Below, piece after piece: positions 36,835 to 50,200 of a DNA stretch of 64,000 nucleotides (position 1 is the stretch's first letter; each line of letters opens with the position of its first letter). Source of the stretch: Paraglomus occultum (lineage: Eukaryota > Glomeromycota > Glomeromycetes > Paraglomerales > Paraglomeraceae); assembly GCA_910592205.1 (NCBI GenBank), contig CAJVPJ010000027.1, forward strand, positions 1 to 64,000, written 5' to 3'. The notes under the pieces are model-generated. The model was not told the origin of the DNA. It saw only the letters and a list, made by a program, of their open reading frames with translations, and made no database searches. Position numbers and translations under genes: made by a program.

Positions 36835-37420
36835 ATGGATATCTTGCCAGGTGAGAAGCGTAGATTGGTTTTACAAACGAAATCACCGGCTTTATGTTCT
36901 AAAAAAGTATTTTTGTTCAGTCCTTGAAGAGCGAGAACGCATAGCCGATGAGATATTGACAGACAAATTGGCAGTAAGTAGTAGTATGAAACTTTTTTCA
37001 ACAATATTGCTATTTGCTAATATCTGAATAGATTGTCGATTATGATAGGAAACGTAATAGTAATCGCGAAGCTCTTAATAAATTGAAAAAAGAGTTGAAG
37101 AATGAAAGCAAAGTCTGGATTAACTTAGGTGACATGTTTATTAGAATGGAAAAGGACAAAGTGCAGACACTCGTTAACAAAGGTAAGAGATTTGATCTCT
37201 GCTTTACGATAATTATATTATTTATTGATTATTTTTTGTGTGTATTATAATTACAGATCAACAACATCTGGACAGTGAGATATCGAAACTTCACGAAAAT
37301 ATGAAAGAAAAGAGTACTCGGCTTGAACAAATTGAAAAAGGAAATATTGAGAGAATGGGCGGGTTTAATCTAAAGCCAATTGAAGCAAAAGATATCTACA
37401 ACATTACTCGGATGAAGTGA
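36835..37420 (+). CDS. PDRG1-like prefoldin-family protein
   Basis: A prefoldin-beta-like coiled-coil protein related to human PDRG1, a member of the R2TP/prefoldin-like (URI) complex that assists assembly of RNA polymerases and PIKK kinases. Four exons (36835-36850, 36921-36973, 37032-37182, 37257-37420) total 384 nt and close in phase, giving 127 residues. [20 protein letters not shown] is followed by [20 protein letters not shown] (matching the conserved Q/A-IVDLDxKRNxNREAL block) and [17 protein letters not shown], then [19 protein letters not shown] and [11 protein letters not shown], the conserved tail. The 16-nt first exon is easily missed, but supplies the only sensible start. Confidence 0.88.
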
Positions 37421-37606
37421 AGAAGAATATGACGGGAATATAATAAACGGTGCTCGGAAACAAGTTTATTGGAAACTCTTTCAGAGTCTTTCTTGTGACC
37501 ATCCAGTAGAAATACAACATTTCTCACCGAAAGCAATTACAATCAGCTCGAAAAGTCAGATAAATAAATTTCAATGTCTCCCTCAACGCAATCCGTGCAA
37601 TAAACG

Positions 37607-40600
37607 TCATACAATCCGTTCCTTTCTAGGCCTCCCACATAGCTCTGTCCATTCTTTCAATAGGGCCTCCTTAACGTCCGGATGTGATAGCCACCTAAAT
37701 AACGTTTCAGCGGTATTGCGTGTCTGAGGTTTAACGGTGATGCATCGCAAAAGCAACTCGCGAGATGTCTGACCGCGTATAGACTTTTCAATATAGAACC
37801 GAATCTGCGCCGCGTCAGAGACGATTCCGCGAAGGCTTTTTAAATCAGAGTCAAGAATACCATCCCAAGGGGCTTGGCCAGAGAATGTTCGCCAGATTAA
37901 TACACCTAGTGAGTATATATCCTCAGCCAATGGATCTATAGGAGTTGGCAATATTCTTTGATCGTTTTTAGTTCGAGGAAGGGTAGCAATGGACCTATAT
38001 TTAAATTATACAGCATAGATCATAAGCATGATATTCAAAATGTATTTGTATCTTTGTAGATTTAAAACCCAGTTTAACATACCTATAAAGGAGATATCCA
38101 TGATCAGGGCCAGTCTGAATAAGTGGTAAAAGATTTAAAGTTTCTGAGGAGATTTCTTTAACTTTCCAACGCATCACATCTTCCGGTCTTACGAATTCGG
38201 CCTTGCCAAAGTCAATAATAACCAGTTCAGGTGTATTACTTCCATCGAGCAGTTTTTGGTCAGTTCGTTCAGTGACCATTATGTTTACCTCGCTCAAATC
38301 TCTATGAGCGAACCCTGCATTATGTATTGCACGAACGCCTTTAACCATATCAAGTACTAGTTTGTATTTTTGTTCCGCTGTTAAATGGCGACGACTGTTG
38401 AAAGCATAATCTTTGAGAGTATATTGATATCTAAATTATAATGTTGCAAAAAAAAAGAAGGAAATCAGTTAGTACGTTCAATGAATAAACTAAACTCGAA
38501 AGCAAAGCACAAACAAATATTGCTTTCAGAAACTTTATCCTATTTTCAACTCACCTTTTCATTGACAGCCCAACAAGCTCATCTTCCGTTCCGGTATAGA
38601 TTGACCTTATTTGTCCAGTGTTTTCCACACCTTTAGTTTTACTGACATGTACAATTAAAACGAATTCTTTAAAATTTTGTCCTGCGCGTAACTGTGACAA
38701 ATACTGTAATACTTACAGACAACAAACAGTTTCTACAACACGGGCCCCAAATGTCTGTTCGGTGATCTCCTTAAAGTTTTGGACAACGTAGCTATCATCA
38801 TCGTGAACATGGAAAACTCGCTTGAAAAATCCTTCAGTCTCCACTTTTAACGAATCCCCCATTGATTGAAAATTCTCAAAGGGAACATTCAGAGCTGCCG
38901 CTTCTGTTATTAGGAAGTGGTGGATTCGTAAATAAAGGCTATCTGTTGACATACGCCTAAATCTTCGACACCTCACAACACATCTGTACTGTGACAACAT
39001 ACCTAATTTGATACTGCCCATAACACCTTGAGATTCTGTAAGATTGTCTCTTTGTTGCGTCAATCGAAGTGCATCCATGAAAGCATTATGTCTTTCCGGA
39101 TGTTCTTGTACCATATGTTTGCCATATAGGGTTACCTTATGAGCACTCTTCAGACAGCGATGTTGAAACGCACTTGACATGATTAAGTCGATATCTATTC
39201 GATCCAATATTATACATTTAATCCAATACCGAACGTCGAATAGTTCTGGAAATTCAATAGTTGGCAATTGATGTATGTCACCAAATGGCTTGGCAATTAG
39301 CGCTTTACAAGAAATCTCGTGTATATCATATTTGAATTTTATATCCGACAAAACCAAAAGAATTGCGTCAGACTCGTCCCGACATCGTTGAAGCGATTCG
39401 CGACCGCCAGATATGTATAGTCGAAAAAAGTTACGACTTGATTGCGTTGGATCTATACGCCTTGAAGGTAAGCTATCTTCTGCATGAATAGAGCGTATAG
39501 AGTCTCCATAAACATCAATCCTCCTGGCAACAGTGTCCTTCATTATCCTGTTTAGGGGATTGAACCCTCCACATGCATTAACTTCTGGACGAAGCATATG
39601 TTTCAATAGTCCACGAGACGGAGATTTGTTCTCGTCAGCACTTAGAGTTGGGAGAATGTATATTGGACTTTCAACATGTATGTGGACATCAGGGAAACCC
39701 CACTTTATGTATAGCTCGTTAAGTTTCTCGTGCGGTAATTTTAGGACTTCTCGCAGATGTGCTTTCATTGCGGCAGTTTGTTCGCTGCCGGGGTGCGGAT
39801 TGGACATCAAATATGAGTAATCAATGTATTGATTAACATCCCACCTTATGAAATCTTCGAGAAATAAAGACATTTTCTTAGCATAGGTGAATATATCTGA
39901 CTTCTCTGCAAACGGTCTATGAAAATCCCACGCGTTATACAAAATTTGGCACAAATCGGCATAGAGGTCAAGAAGTGATACATAATCTCCAGCCCACAAT
40001 TTCTTCTCTGCCGTGGTTAAATCCATCGGCTTCTTTATAACATTATGATATACCGCGTATTGTGCGGGAACGGGACTAACAAACTCTACTGCCCATGAGT
40101 GAGAGAAAATTTCATCAAACAAGTACGTGCCGACACGTAATATATCCTCTCTATCCCACGGCCAATTTGATAATCCAGTAGAATGTAAAAAAGCATTCCA
40201 TTCCTCTGGAGTCATCAAAGGATCTCTATCGTTCTTTGCCCTTTTATTTCCACGTTTTGACAATTGATGCTCGGAAAAGTCTGCATGCTCACTGCGCAAG
40301 TCAAATTCGCTATCCTTTGCCTTGCGCTTTTGTGCCGTGCCTCGAGATTCTGGCAAGTCGTCTTGTGAGTCTTGTCTTACAGGGAATGTTCTTGCATTTT
40401 GTGATGTCCTGAAATTTAACTCTGACGACCTGTCTGTCTTTTTGTAGACATCATCAATTGGCCATCTATACTGCGGTGGACATGTCTGCGTAGCCGCATC
40501 GACAGTTTTTTTCTGAGTTCCTCTTGCTATGTTCTTTGAACTGGCTTCATCGGGTATTTCCGATTGAGTTATGGGTAAAGATGTCCGAGAAGAGCAATGA

Positions 40601-41382
40601 AAATTAGAATGAGAGTTTTTATTCGCTATTTCTTCCGATTTTATATCTGAATATGGCATCATATTCATGTTATAATTATGAGACGGTAATCGATGAGGAG
40701 CAGATGTATTGATGCTACCCCATGTATTCGTACTATGTGTATATGACATGTTGTTTCCCATATTATAGTTCGGCGGTATTAACGTACCATTGGCAACGTA
40801 TGTGCTAATATTCTCGATATGTCCAAAAGCATGTGAAGAATGTGAAGTGTCTAAATTAATATCACTTTTAACTTCAGAATTGTAGTGTTCTTTGTTATGC
40901 CGTATTGAAGGGTCGATCTCAATGTCCACTGATTCCGAGTCTGAAGGTTGCGACATTTGGGTTGTATGTTGACCCGTCGCTAAAACATTCTGGTATGTCG
41001 TAAGTGAATTATGGCCATGTATACCGTTTTGTACAGTGCTAGGATCAATAGTTGTACTTTTTGGCTTCTTCCGCCGAGCGGAAGAATCGCTATCGAGAGT
41101 AGGGATGGTGTGCACTAGTGGTGAATTAGTCTTAAGTTTGAGCAAGGCACCAACTACTACACTATCGTCCGGCGACGTTATTTCGTTACCAATATCAAAT
41201 CTAGCCTGTTGAATTGGGTCTAATGATGTCTGAGAATCCGCTTGATTTACGTCGCCGTTAGCAGATCCCTGAGGTTCTATTGGTCTCCGAGATCGCTGTC
41301 GAGGTTTGGCAGGGATCCCTACGCCAACTGGGTCTGCTCGGCGACTCTGACGTTTCTTGTCTGTAGTCTTTTGCGGAGGCAT
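37607..41382 (-). CDS. Bromodomain-protein kinase fusion protein
   Basis: One long exon (38713-41382, 889 codons from MPPQKTTDKK) followed by about four more exons on the minus strand to the stop at 37607. Residues 1-390 are disordered and charged, with basic patches (KKRQSRR, KRGNKRAK) suggesting nuclear location. A bromodomain lies at about 405-515: helix Z, ZA loop PVPAQYAVYHNVIKKPMDL, and LWAGDYVSLLDLYADLCQIL. The usual Tyr-Asn that contacts acetyl-lysine is Phe-His (NAWDFHRP). A long middle of unknown fold follows, with ELNELYIKWGFPDVHIHV-like segments. The kinase domain follows: loop HRDLSEVNIMV, metal motif VIIDFGKAEFV, and EDIYSLGVLIWRTFSGQAPW. The beta-3 Lys position appears to be Gln (YVVQNFKE). 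The HRD-S-x-x-N style resembles fungal FunK1-like kinases. It is convergent with PDRG1-like. Confidence 0.8.
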
Positions 41383-41856
41383 TTTGGTTTGTCTTTATTA
41401 AGAGGCTGGAAAGAACGAGGCAACGACAGTGAGCAGAAAACTGTTTGCTTTTTTAGTATGGAGTGGCCAGAGAAGATAAATTGATTTTTGAGAATCGTGT
41501 AACATCCCACTTTCTGCCTTCAAAATTAGCGATCAGTCACATGGAAATATTATTCGCCAGCGAAACCATATTTTATAATAATAGTAAAAAAGCAAAAAAG
41601 CGTTTTTAGAGGTTAGTCAATTTGGTTAGGTAAGCGTCATGTCGTAACTATTCGTTTATTGTGACTGATCTAAAATATGTAATGGTATTTCTAATTGACA
41701 TTAATCTGTTCCTTATTATGATGGTTGAAAGTCTAATATCATTATGATCTGTGAAACAAAATGAAAAGAAATAATGTTCATGCTTCAACGAAGAGATATA
41801 CAATAATAGGCTGATGCTCGCATTCCTCAAACTTTCGTTATAATGAAAACAATCCA

Positions 41857-42767
41857 TTACAGCTGTTCTCTATATACGACAGCACAAAAACCCATTGCGA
41901 GCACCAATATCCACCTAAGTCCTGGATATTCGTTCATTGCAATCGCAATGTAACCGATATATGGTATAAACCTATAAGATCTAATTAGCGCAAACGGATT
42001 TATCAAAAAACAGTAGAAGCATATTACCTACTTACCCCCGGACTGTTCCAATAACATCTTCACGTTTAACCCATAACTGGTCCGTGTAATAAAGACTTCT
42101 GTCATTAAAGTCGATGTTATCACCCTTGGTCAAAATGTACGCTGAATCAAGTTGTTTACTGCAATGAAAATGACTGGTTAGTACGTGCCTATATTTCAAC
42201 GCATCAATAAGCAGACGTACTTTTCATGTATCTTTATCACTCTATGGACAATTGGCATAGGGTTGCCTTTAACTCGATACGCTATTACGTCTCCCACTTG
42301 GATTGGCTCATCGGGCGTACTAATTAACAACAAATCGCCTGAGTTGGTAGCAGAATTGAACATGAATATTGCACACAGAATGTGAGTAATCGAAAAGCCG
42401 AGCACTGTATTTTCTTCCACCTCTATGAAAGGCTGGTTCCATGCTTTCACTATATATATTTCAAATTTAATATTAATATCTTTACATCTTCACCGACGCA
42501 ATCAATAAAGTAGAAGAAATAGTACGATGACATCGCACCTAAACACAATTATAATAGGCGTTAGAGTCTTCATATACGTCCCCAAGCTTTTCCATGCTAT
42601 CAGTGCCGATGCGAAGATTGTAAAGAAACTGAGCAGTACTACCACAAGCTGTTATTGAAATAAACTCGATGGTCAGCTATTGGGGATAGATAAAGAACAG
42701 ATAAAAAAGGTACCTTACACACCTGTTTCACAGCCTGCATGTTTCTATCTCGAAGAAAGTTAAGCAT
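41857..42767 (-). CDS. SEC11: Signal peptidase complex catalytic subunit Sec11
   Basis: The ER membrane serine protease that removes signal peptides. It starts MLNFLRDRNMQAVKQ at 42767, then the transmembrane exon LVVVLLSFFTIFASALIAWK ending TPIIIVF. The next short exon supplies the catalytic serine in SESMEPAFHRG, joined across an intron to DLLLISTPDEPIQVGDVIAY. IPIVHRVIKIHEK-type sequence (here NPMPIVHRVIKIHEK) carries the catalytic His. Then come LDSAYILTKGDNIDFNDRSL, which holds the GDNN-like Asp site, and the last exon with FIPYIGYIAIAMNEYPGLRW and a second hydrophobic helix ending YREQL. The Ser exon is missed if only long open frames are read. Its start faces the small candidate gene on the plus strand. 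Confidence 0.93.
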
Positions 42768-42839
42768 GTCAATATATTACTAACGGCCTTGTCCCATCCC
42801 ATCCGAGACTTGAATTGAATATTACTCAACGGTGGAACC

Positions 42840-43168
42840 AGAATTCAAAAGACTATCTTCAGAAGAATGGGGCAAGGCGAATGAGATGGAGAAAATGGTT
42901 TACTGAATTCTGTGCTGTTTTGATTCGATTAGGATTATATTTGATTGTCTTAATTTCCAGCACCTATAAACAAAACTTAGGATATCATGTGATTATGCCT
43001 CGAATGGAAAATCTAGCACTTTGTTTTTTCGAGTTTGACTCCAGACTTCGTGTGGCCTAAGGATGAACTAGGTGAACAAGTTAGAAATATCAAATTTTAC
43101 AATTCACACATATTGTTCTTAAGAACAGTGCTACCAATGTTGATACGAAAAAGGAAAATTTTAATGTA
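42840..43168 (+). CDS. Candidate small gene, exons only, unrecognised
   Basis: Two coding-like segments on the plus strand: FKRLSSEEWGKANEMEKM at 42845-42898, and after a possible intron (about 42899-43014, GT to TAG) HFVFSSLTPDFVWPKDELGE then QVRNIKFYNSHILFLRTVLP up to a stop at 43166-43168. The joining phase works, but the donor GTTTAC is weak and no in-frame ATG was found upstream, so a first exon is missing. The second segment has clear protein-like composition and a basic C-terminus (IRKRKILM). The family is unknown. Confidence 0.3.
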
Positions 43169-46100
43169 ACGCCGAAAGAATAATAAACCGGTTCAAGATG
43201 AGAATGATTGGGCCCGAGTTTAATGGTAGGTACTTCCATTGATGCATGTGACGATTGCGTGTAATGTCGGTCGGATTAGTTTTATTATTACCCTCAGTTT
43301 GTACTCTGAGAAGCCCTTTTTTCCTAATTCTCGTCCTTCTGTTAGCATATAGGATATCTAATAGTAATAGTACCGTAAGTGATAAGTAATAATAGCACAC
43401 GCGCATTCCGACTTTTATCGCAACCGCTAGCATTAGACAAGTAATCATAATTCAGTGATCTAGTGTTCTCGATGTTCTGGAATCGGAATAACAATTCCAA
43501 AAAAGTATGCAATAGTTGAATTTCTATGTAATGACAAAGATCATACAGTAGACGAAGACTTTAAGACTACTACTAATTTTTTGTTTGAGAGGCAATTCAT
43601 GCGAGTATATTCGATGCTATGTCTAAATGATGATGGTCAGGTGTTGCATTTCGCTCAGAATTTCATTGTCTCATGCCATTTTGGCTCGATCCTTTTATTA
43701 TCAACACGTAAATTTTTTGTTTTATTACGTTCTTTATAAATAAACACAATTCCTTTTGTCTTCCTGCTGGACAACAGAGTTCCGATTGTATAGAGAGAAA
43801 AGCATTTGATTGACACAGAAGCGCATGTACTGACTTTGATGTAAATAAGGGGAGACGTCAGAGCACGGGGAGTTAGCATAAATATGTTTAAAAAATTTCG
43901 AATTAGTTTAATATTAAATTGATCTTATGCGTGTTCACAACGTCTTATATATTCCAATGTTTGGACACTTACATAACATATCAATAGTGTTTCGGGTTGC
44001 TCAGTCGCAAAAGGCGAGATTTCAGTCACTTATGAAAAAAAATTATTCGCAACACTGATTCTACATGATAGACAGGTTACGGATAATAATGATATTACAG
44101 TATTTTAAAGGAATATTAAGTGACGCTTTTGAACATATAAAATGACACACAATAGTTCAGATTCCTAATCCATACGTCTATTCCAGTAAAATACAAAAAT
44201 ATTTTTGTACCAATTTTTATCGACTATTATAATACGTAAACTTTTGTTTGCAAAAACTGAACTGTCTTAATGAAATATTTCGACATGGGATTGCTCGCAC
44301 TGTCGGTAAATTCACATGCTGAAATCATCCCAGGAAATTGCAGCGTTTTCATATGGAAGTGAAAGTTTGTCAGTGAAAGGAAAAGGCCGAATTATATTTA
44401 CATTATTGCTCTTCGCATAACTCACAATAGATATGCATTACACTGTACATTAACATTGACCAATCATCATACAAGCTTATAAGCGCTTGCGTTTGTCGGC
44501 TTTTTCAAAAGTTTACACAAAAGTCGTAAAGTATGCTAAGTAACCCAATTCCATTTACGACTTTGCATTATTTGTATTTAGACATACTTTTGGCGCGATA
44601 TGGCAAAATCGTGGCGTCGCCGTTTTTCGCCATTACGCTACTAAGAATCGATAATTTCTTCGTTGTTATTACAAACTGTGGAATAATCGGTCGCAAATAA
44701 ATGCCGAAGCACGTTGACGTCTACTACGGTAACAACTTATTATTTATCATCAGTTTCTTGCTATTGAAATAAGATTACGTCTAATAGAAAATGGACCGGT
44801 TACTGTGGCATGATATAATTGTCAGCAAGAGCATCAGTAATAGTAAGTGTGAGTTGTAAAACTGTAATGACAGGTATCACTAGCTTTTCTGGTTTAAAGC
44901 TGAAGACATAACTAACTCTTGTGGTGATTACTTATTGGTAAGCACTAGCAAAAGTATCTAGAATCGGCCATCTTAGAAAGAATATTGATATTTTGAATTC
45001 GTCGATTTCTAACGGAAAAGCCCAGAACAAAATTAAGACTAAGTGTTGAATACATGAGTATGTTTATTTAATTGTTTTGCAGTTACTATCTCAACAAATT
45101 TGCAGCTGTTTTCTGATAACTTAAATTTACAATTACCAACTGAAGTAAAGTCAAACTAGTCGCTTCCTGTCTACATGTATTATAAATAACTTTTCGTTAT
45201 TGAAATTATAATTCATCAAATAATCATACCGAGTGTACTTTATCGACTATCTTACAAGTTAATACGACTGAGAATAAACATTGTACTCAATCGTGAATGT
45301 ATCGTCAGAACTACAATAACCAATTCTGTCTCTCGTCATGCGATTTTCATAACGATGAGCCTTAATCATATACTTTTCCCCCTCGCATAATTATCCATAA
45401 TTGATTGAAGGCTTAACAATGGCAAAAAATCGTTAATTTAAACATACTGCTCTCAATTTGCTGGCTGGTAATCTCTAGAAAGCGTGAGTATGGCTCCGGA
45501 CAGAGGCGTATTGTGATCCCAAGGTGAAAGTTTCCTTGATGCTGCATAATTTTGTTAAAGACTCGACCGTATTTACGTAATCTCTCAGGGAGAACATTCT
45601 CCTCGGTTATTGTCGTACAGTCACACAAAGATGTTGGTCCAAGTTACACGAGCCGACAAATGGCCGAAAGTGCAGCCGACAGATTTACTTTAGTGTGAAA
45701 GACTATTCTCTAGGAAAATGTATTATTTAGGTAAAGTATTAATTCTAAATAAACAATGAGATTCAGTAGATTTGGCCTCTCGATTCAGTTCAGTACAAGC
45801 TGGTTATTTTAAAATAAAAGTAAGATTGACTAATAACGACCGTAACACAGAATTTTTATGACCCAATGTCCGCACAACTATTACTATTGGTGTAAATTTA
45901 AGGAATTGATTTAACGGGTTACTTTATTACGAGACGGTCGTGTACATTGTTTATATGAACAATGTCACCTGATTTTAAAAAGGCTATATTATAAAACGGT
46001 GAGCCTCTAATATCGATAAAGGACCATTAGAATAGTCAGCATTAGAGAATTAAGAATTTCCATGCGTGTCCAAATTTGAATTACCCGATTGGGTCACCAA

Positions 46101-47298
46101 TCGGGAATTAAAACATTTGCATGTTAAATTTTGACAAATTTGATAAACACCCCCTGAAAAGTCAGATATATAAAGTTGTTGAGTGCCATATCAGTAATAA
46201 AAGGATATGATGATTTACATTCCTTTATTAGCTACTCGTTATGCATACTAAATCGCGTTCTTATTTGTATTACTATTACTTATATTGAATGTAAGGTGTT
46301 TCATTACCGAAATGAGAGAAGAGCGGTCGTTTTTGTAATAAATTCTTTCGAAACCCAAGGTTTATGCAACAATTAGCATGTAATGCAGATGTTAATTAGT
46401 CAATTTCTGGTAGACACCAAGATTTGAAACGTTTTCGTCAAATCCAGTACATCTTTTCAATTTCTTCAATCTACCGATTCTAGCTAGTAAAGAATCTGAC
46501 CAGAATCATTTGTCTCGTCTGCATTTAATAACGTTTTTTCAAGCTGATTGGATACATGGATTATGATTGGATACATGGATTAATGTACACTCGTCCACTC
46601 GAACCTACTCTTTAACACACAATCATATAATCATATCCTAAATGCGTTTTGATAGTCTGCTATTGCGGTTGTCTAAAACAAAAAATAACCTTTCAGCACA
46701 ACACTGATCAGCCCTGTTTGCAATAATCTTAATTCCTATTGTAAAATAATAAGAGAAAAGGAAATGTGCGTAATTATTCGGTAATCAAATTTCGGATATG
46801 AAATTATCGACTGAATTATCCCCCTTGAGGAAAGAACATTTGATCTCGTTAGATGCCTTAAAGGGAATAATAATGCTAAATAACGATAATGTCACAAGCC
46901 GAATATAGTAAAATTGTTGATCCAGACCCGAACCCCCCTGACATGTCCTACTTGGCTGAACCGTTTAAAGTGCTATAGTTGGTTACCACCTGCTTTCTCT
47001 TCTAACTTTGCTTCCAATTTTTTCTCCCCGAACTTCTAAAAGCCCTTCCCCCCTTCCCCTTTATCTGGGCACATAACACACAGCACGTTCTATTCCTCCA
47101 AATTATCGTGTTGGGTGTTAAACAACAACTTACTTTCTTTCCCTTTACTTAACTAACACCCTAACCCTATCTTTGAATTGTACGTGCTCCGAGGTTGAAT
47201 AATCTACCCATTCCTTCACCGAATTCCATATATCAACCATCGTACTGGAATTTATATAGCGCTTCCTTATTTCTTCGTTCTTCCGTTTAGCCGCCTGA
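43169..47298. other. 4.1-kb gene desert
   Basis: AT-rich, with no ORF I can support. A 71-codon minus frame at 45413-45628 has no ATG start and no recognisable homologue. A short perfect hairpin lies at about 46083-46104. CT-rich tracts at 47000-47060 and 47130-47150 probably belong to the P4-ATPase promoter. Confidence 0.5.
46083..46104. repeat. Short perfect inverted repeat (hairpin)
   Basis: CCCGATTGG, a 4-nt loop GTCA, and CCAATCGGG, flanked by AATT on both sides. No T run follows and no gene is adjacent. It could be a protein-binding palindrome or chance. Confidence 0.5.
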
Positions 47299-50200
47299 AT
47301 GAAAATATTTGGTCGAAAGCGTGCAGGCAACTCCGACGGTGGGTCAGGCGGCTCTACTGATGTTCGTCAAAATTCGACTACCTCTTCTACTCAAACGCTC
47401 CCAAAACGGCGTGTATATGTTAACACCCCTTTGCCTCCAAGTGAGATAGATCATAATGGAGACCCTATTATGTATTTCGTACCAAACAAAATAAGGACAG
47501 CAAAATATACTATTTTCACTTTTTTACCAAAGAACTTGTATGAACAATTCCGTAGAGTAGCCAATATGTATTTTTTATTTCTTGTAATTCTTCAGACGTT
47601 TCCATCCTTAAGCGGTGACGTTTCCCCAGTTACAGCTGCTGCTCCCCTTGCCACAATTGTTATGATAACTGGTGTGAAGGATGCAATTGAAGATTGGAAG
47701 CGTCGTCAACAGGACAACGCACTAAATAGATCGCTTACTACAAGACTTTCTGATTGGCAGAATGTTAACGTTACGGACGGTGGAAATTCATGGAAAAAGC
47801 GATTGTATAGAGCATGGACGACAATCTCTACGTTATTAAGTTCAATGCTGGGTAAAGCCGATAATCAATCCGATACGAATCAAAGGAATAGTCCGGGAAA
47901 CAGCACGTTTTCTGGTGAACAAGATCGCAATTTAACAAAGGGAATACCAAAAATAGTAGTAGGAGAGACGCCCAGTTCTGCTCGCTGGGCTGAAGCGCGT
48001 TGGCAAGATCTTAAAGTTGGTGATATAGTTAAATTAAAAAATGACGACGACATTCCGGCGGATATGGTTATTTTATCCACGAGCGAGCCTGATGGTTTAT
48101 GCTATGTTGAGACGAAGAACCTTGATGGCGAGACTAACCTGAAAGTGCGCCATTGCGTTTCGTCAACTTCATCCTTTGAGAGTGAGGCTGATTATGAGCG
48201 AGCAACATTCTATGTGGAATCCGAGCCACCCCATTCCAATCTCTATTCTTACACAGGCGTTTTACGATGGGTCGATGGGAATACTGTTCAGTCCAACGAC
48301 GATTCTAAAGTTGATCCTATTTCAATAAACAACGTCTTTCTGCGAGGCTGTGTTGTCCGTAATACTGAGTGGGCTATTGGATTAGTTATTTACACTGGCA
48401 CTGACACTAAGATTATGTTAAACTCTGGAGATACTCCTAGCAAGAGAAGTCGCATCGAAATCGAAACCAATTTTCATGTAGGTTTTTGAGATGATTGCCA
48501 TTGTTATACCTTCATTTGCTAGTTTACTATTATTCACTCAATGTCTCTATTAGGTTACTATGAATTTTATTATTCTTTTTCTTATGTGTCTGGGATCTGC
48601 CATTGTAGACGCAGTCATTTTTCTGCCACCAGTCACTTCTTCAGATTATTTTGAACCGGGCGATGATGAACCAGGAAGCGCCTTTCTCACCTTTTGGTAG
48701 GACTTTTCATATGCTAGCAAAAATTAGCAACCGTTCATAATAATTTTTTTTTACGTTGATACCCGATCAACTGTTAATCTTTCTGACCCTAATTGATTAT
48801 AGGGCAAGTCTTATTCTTTTCCAGAATATTGTTCCTATCTCATTATACGTTAGCATAGAAATGGTCAAGACAGTTCAGGTAAGTGTTTATCTTTACAGTT
48901 TATATTGCGTGTAATTAAATAGCCACGAACATTCACCATTTCGAATTTTGCAGGCTTATTTCATCCATTCGGATATCGAGATGTATTACGAAAAGCTCGA
49001 TCTTCCTTGCGTTCCCAAGACCTGGAACATATCAGACGATTTAGGACAGATAGAATACATCTTTTCTGACAAGACTGGAACGCTGACACAAAACGTCATG
49101 GAATTCAAGAAATGTACGATTAACGGAGTAACATATGGATTGGGTGAGACGGACGCTACACGAGGCGCCAAGCTACAGGAAAAGTCAGACTCAGAATCCA
49201 ACGCTAACGATGAAATAGATCTAGAGAATGAAAAAGCCCTTATGTTAGCGGAAATGTCTAAGCTCTATGACAATAGATATATGTCGTCTAACTTTACTTT
49301 CATCGATTCAAGGGTGATGGTTGACTTGTCTTCAGATACCCAACAATCAAGAGCCATCCAAGACTTTTTTTCTGCTCTTGCTTTATGTCATACAGTTCTT
49401 GCGGAGCGTTCGGATGAAAATAATTCCTTTGCACTAGAGTACAAAGCTCAGTCGCCTGATGAGGCTGCCCTCCTTGGCGCTGCACGCGATGTCGGATTTG
49501 TATTTATTGATCGAGTTCAAGACACAATGATCATAGATGTGATGGGTGAACGAAAAGAATTTACTCTATTGCACGTATTAGAATTCAATAGTACAAGGAA
49601 AAGAATGTCCGTCATTGTTAGACCACCAGAGGGTGGTGTGGTATTGCTATGTAAAGGTGCTGACAGTGTTATATATGAACGATTGGAAAAAGGACGACAA
49701 TCTAAGCTAAGGGAAGACACTTTGGCTGATTTGGAAGTCTTTGCTAATGAAGGTGTGTATTTATAATATGTTTGTGCTACATAGTAAAATAATACTCATT
49801 AAAAATTTTATGTCAGGTCTTCGAACATTGTGTATCGCGTACCGTGTTGTTCCCGAAGAGGAATATAACACATGGTCAAAGAAATATGCGGAAGCAACAT
49901 CAACTGTTAATGATCGAGAAGAAAAGATTGCAGAGGCGTACGAACTGATCGAACATTCACTCACATTAATGGGTGGCACTGCTATCGAGGATCGTCTGCA
50001 AGAGGGTGTTCCGAACTGTATAGCAACCCTTTCTACGGCTGGCATTAAAATATGGGTATTGACCGGAGATAAAACTGAGACTGCCATTAATATAGGGTTC
50101 GCATGCAATTTACTCCAAAGGGATATGCTCCTAATAATTGTACATGCAACTGATAAAGAAAATACCGAGAAACAATTGAAAGAGAGTCTTCAAAAGTTTT

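Noticed and set aside
45413-45628. 71-codon minus frame
   Set aside because: No ATG start, no domain, and isolated in a gene desert.
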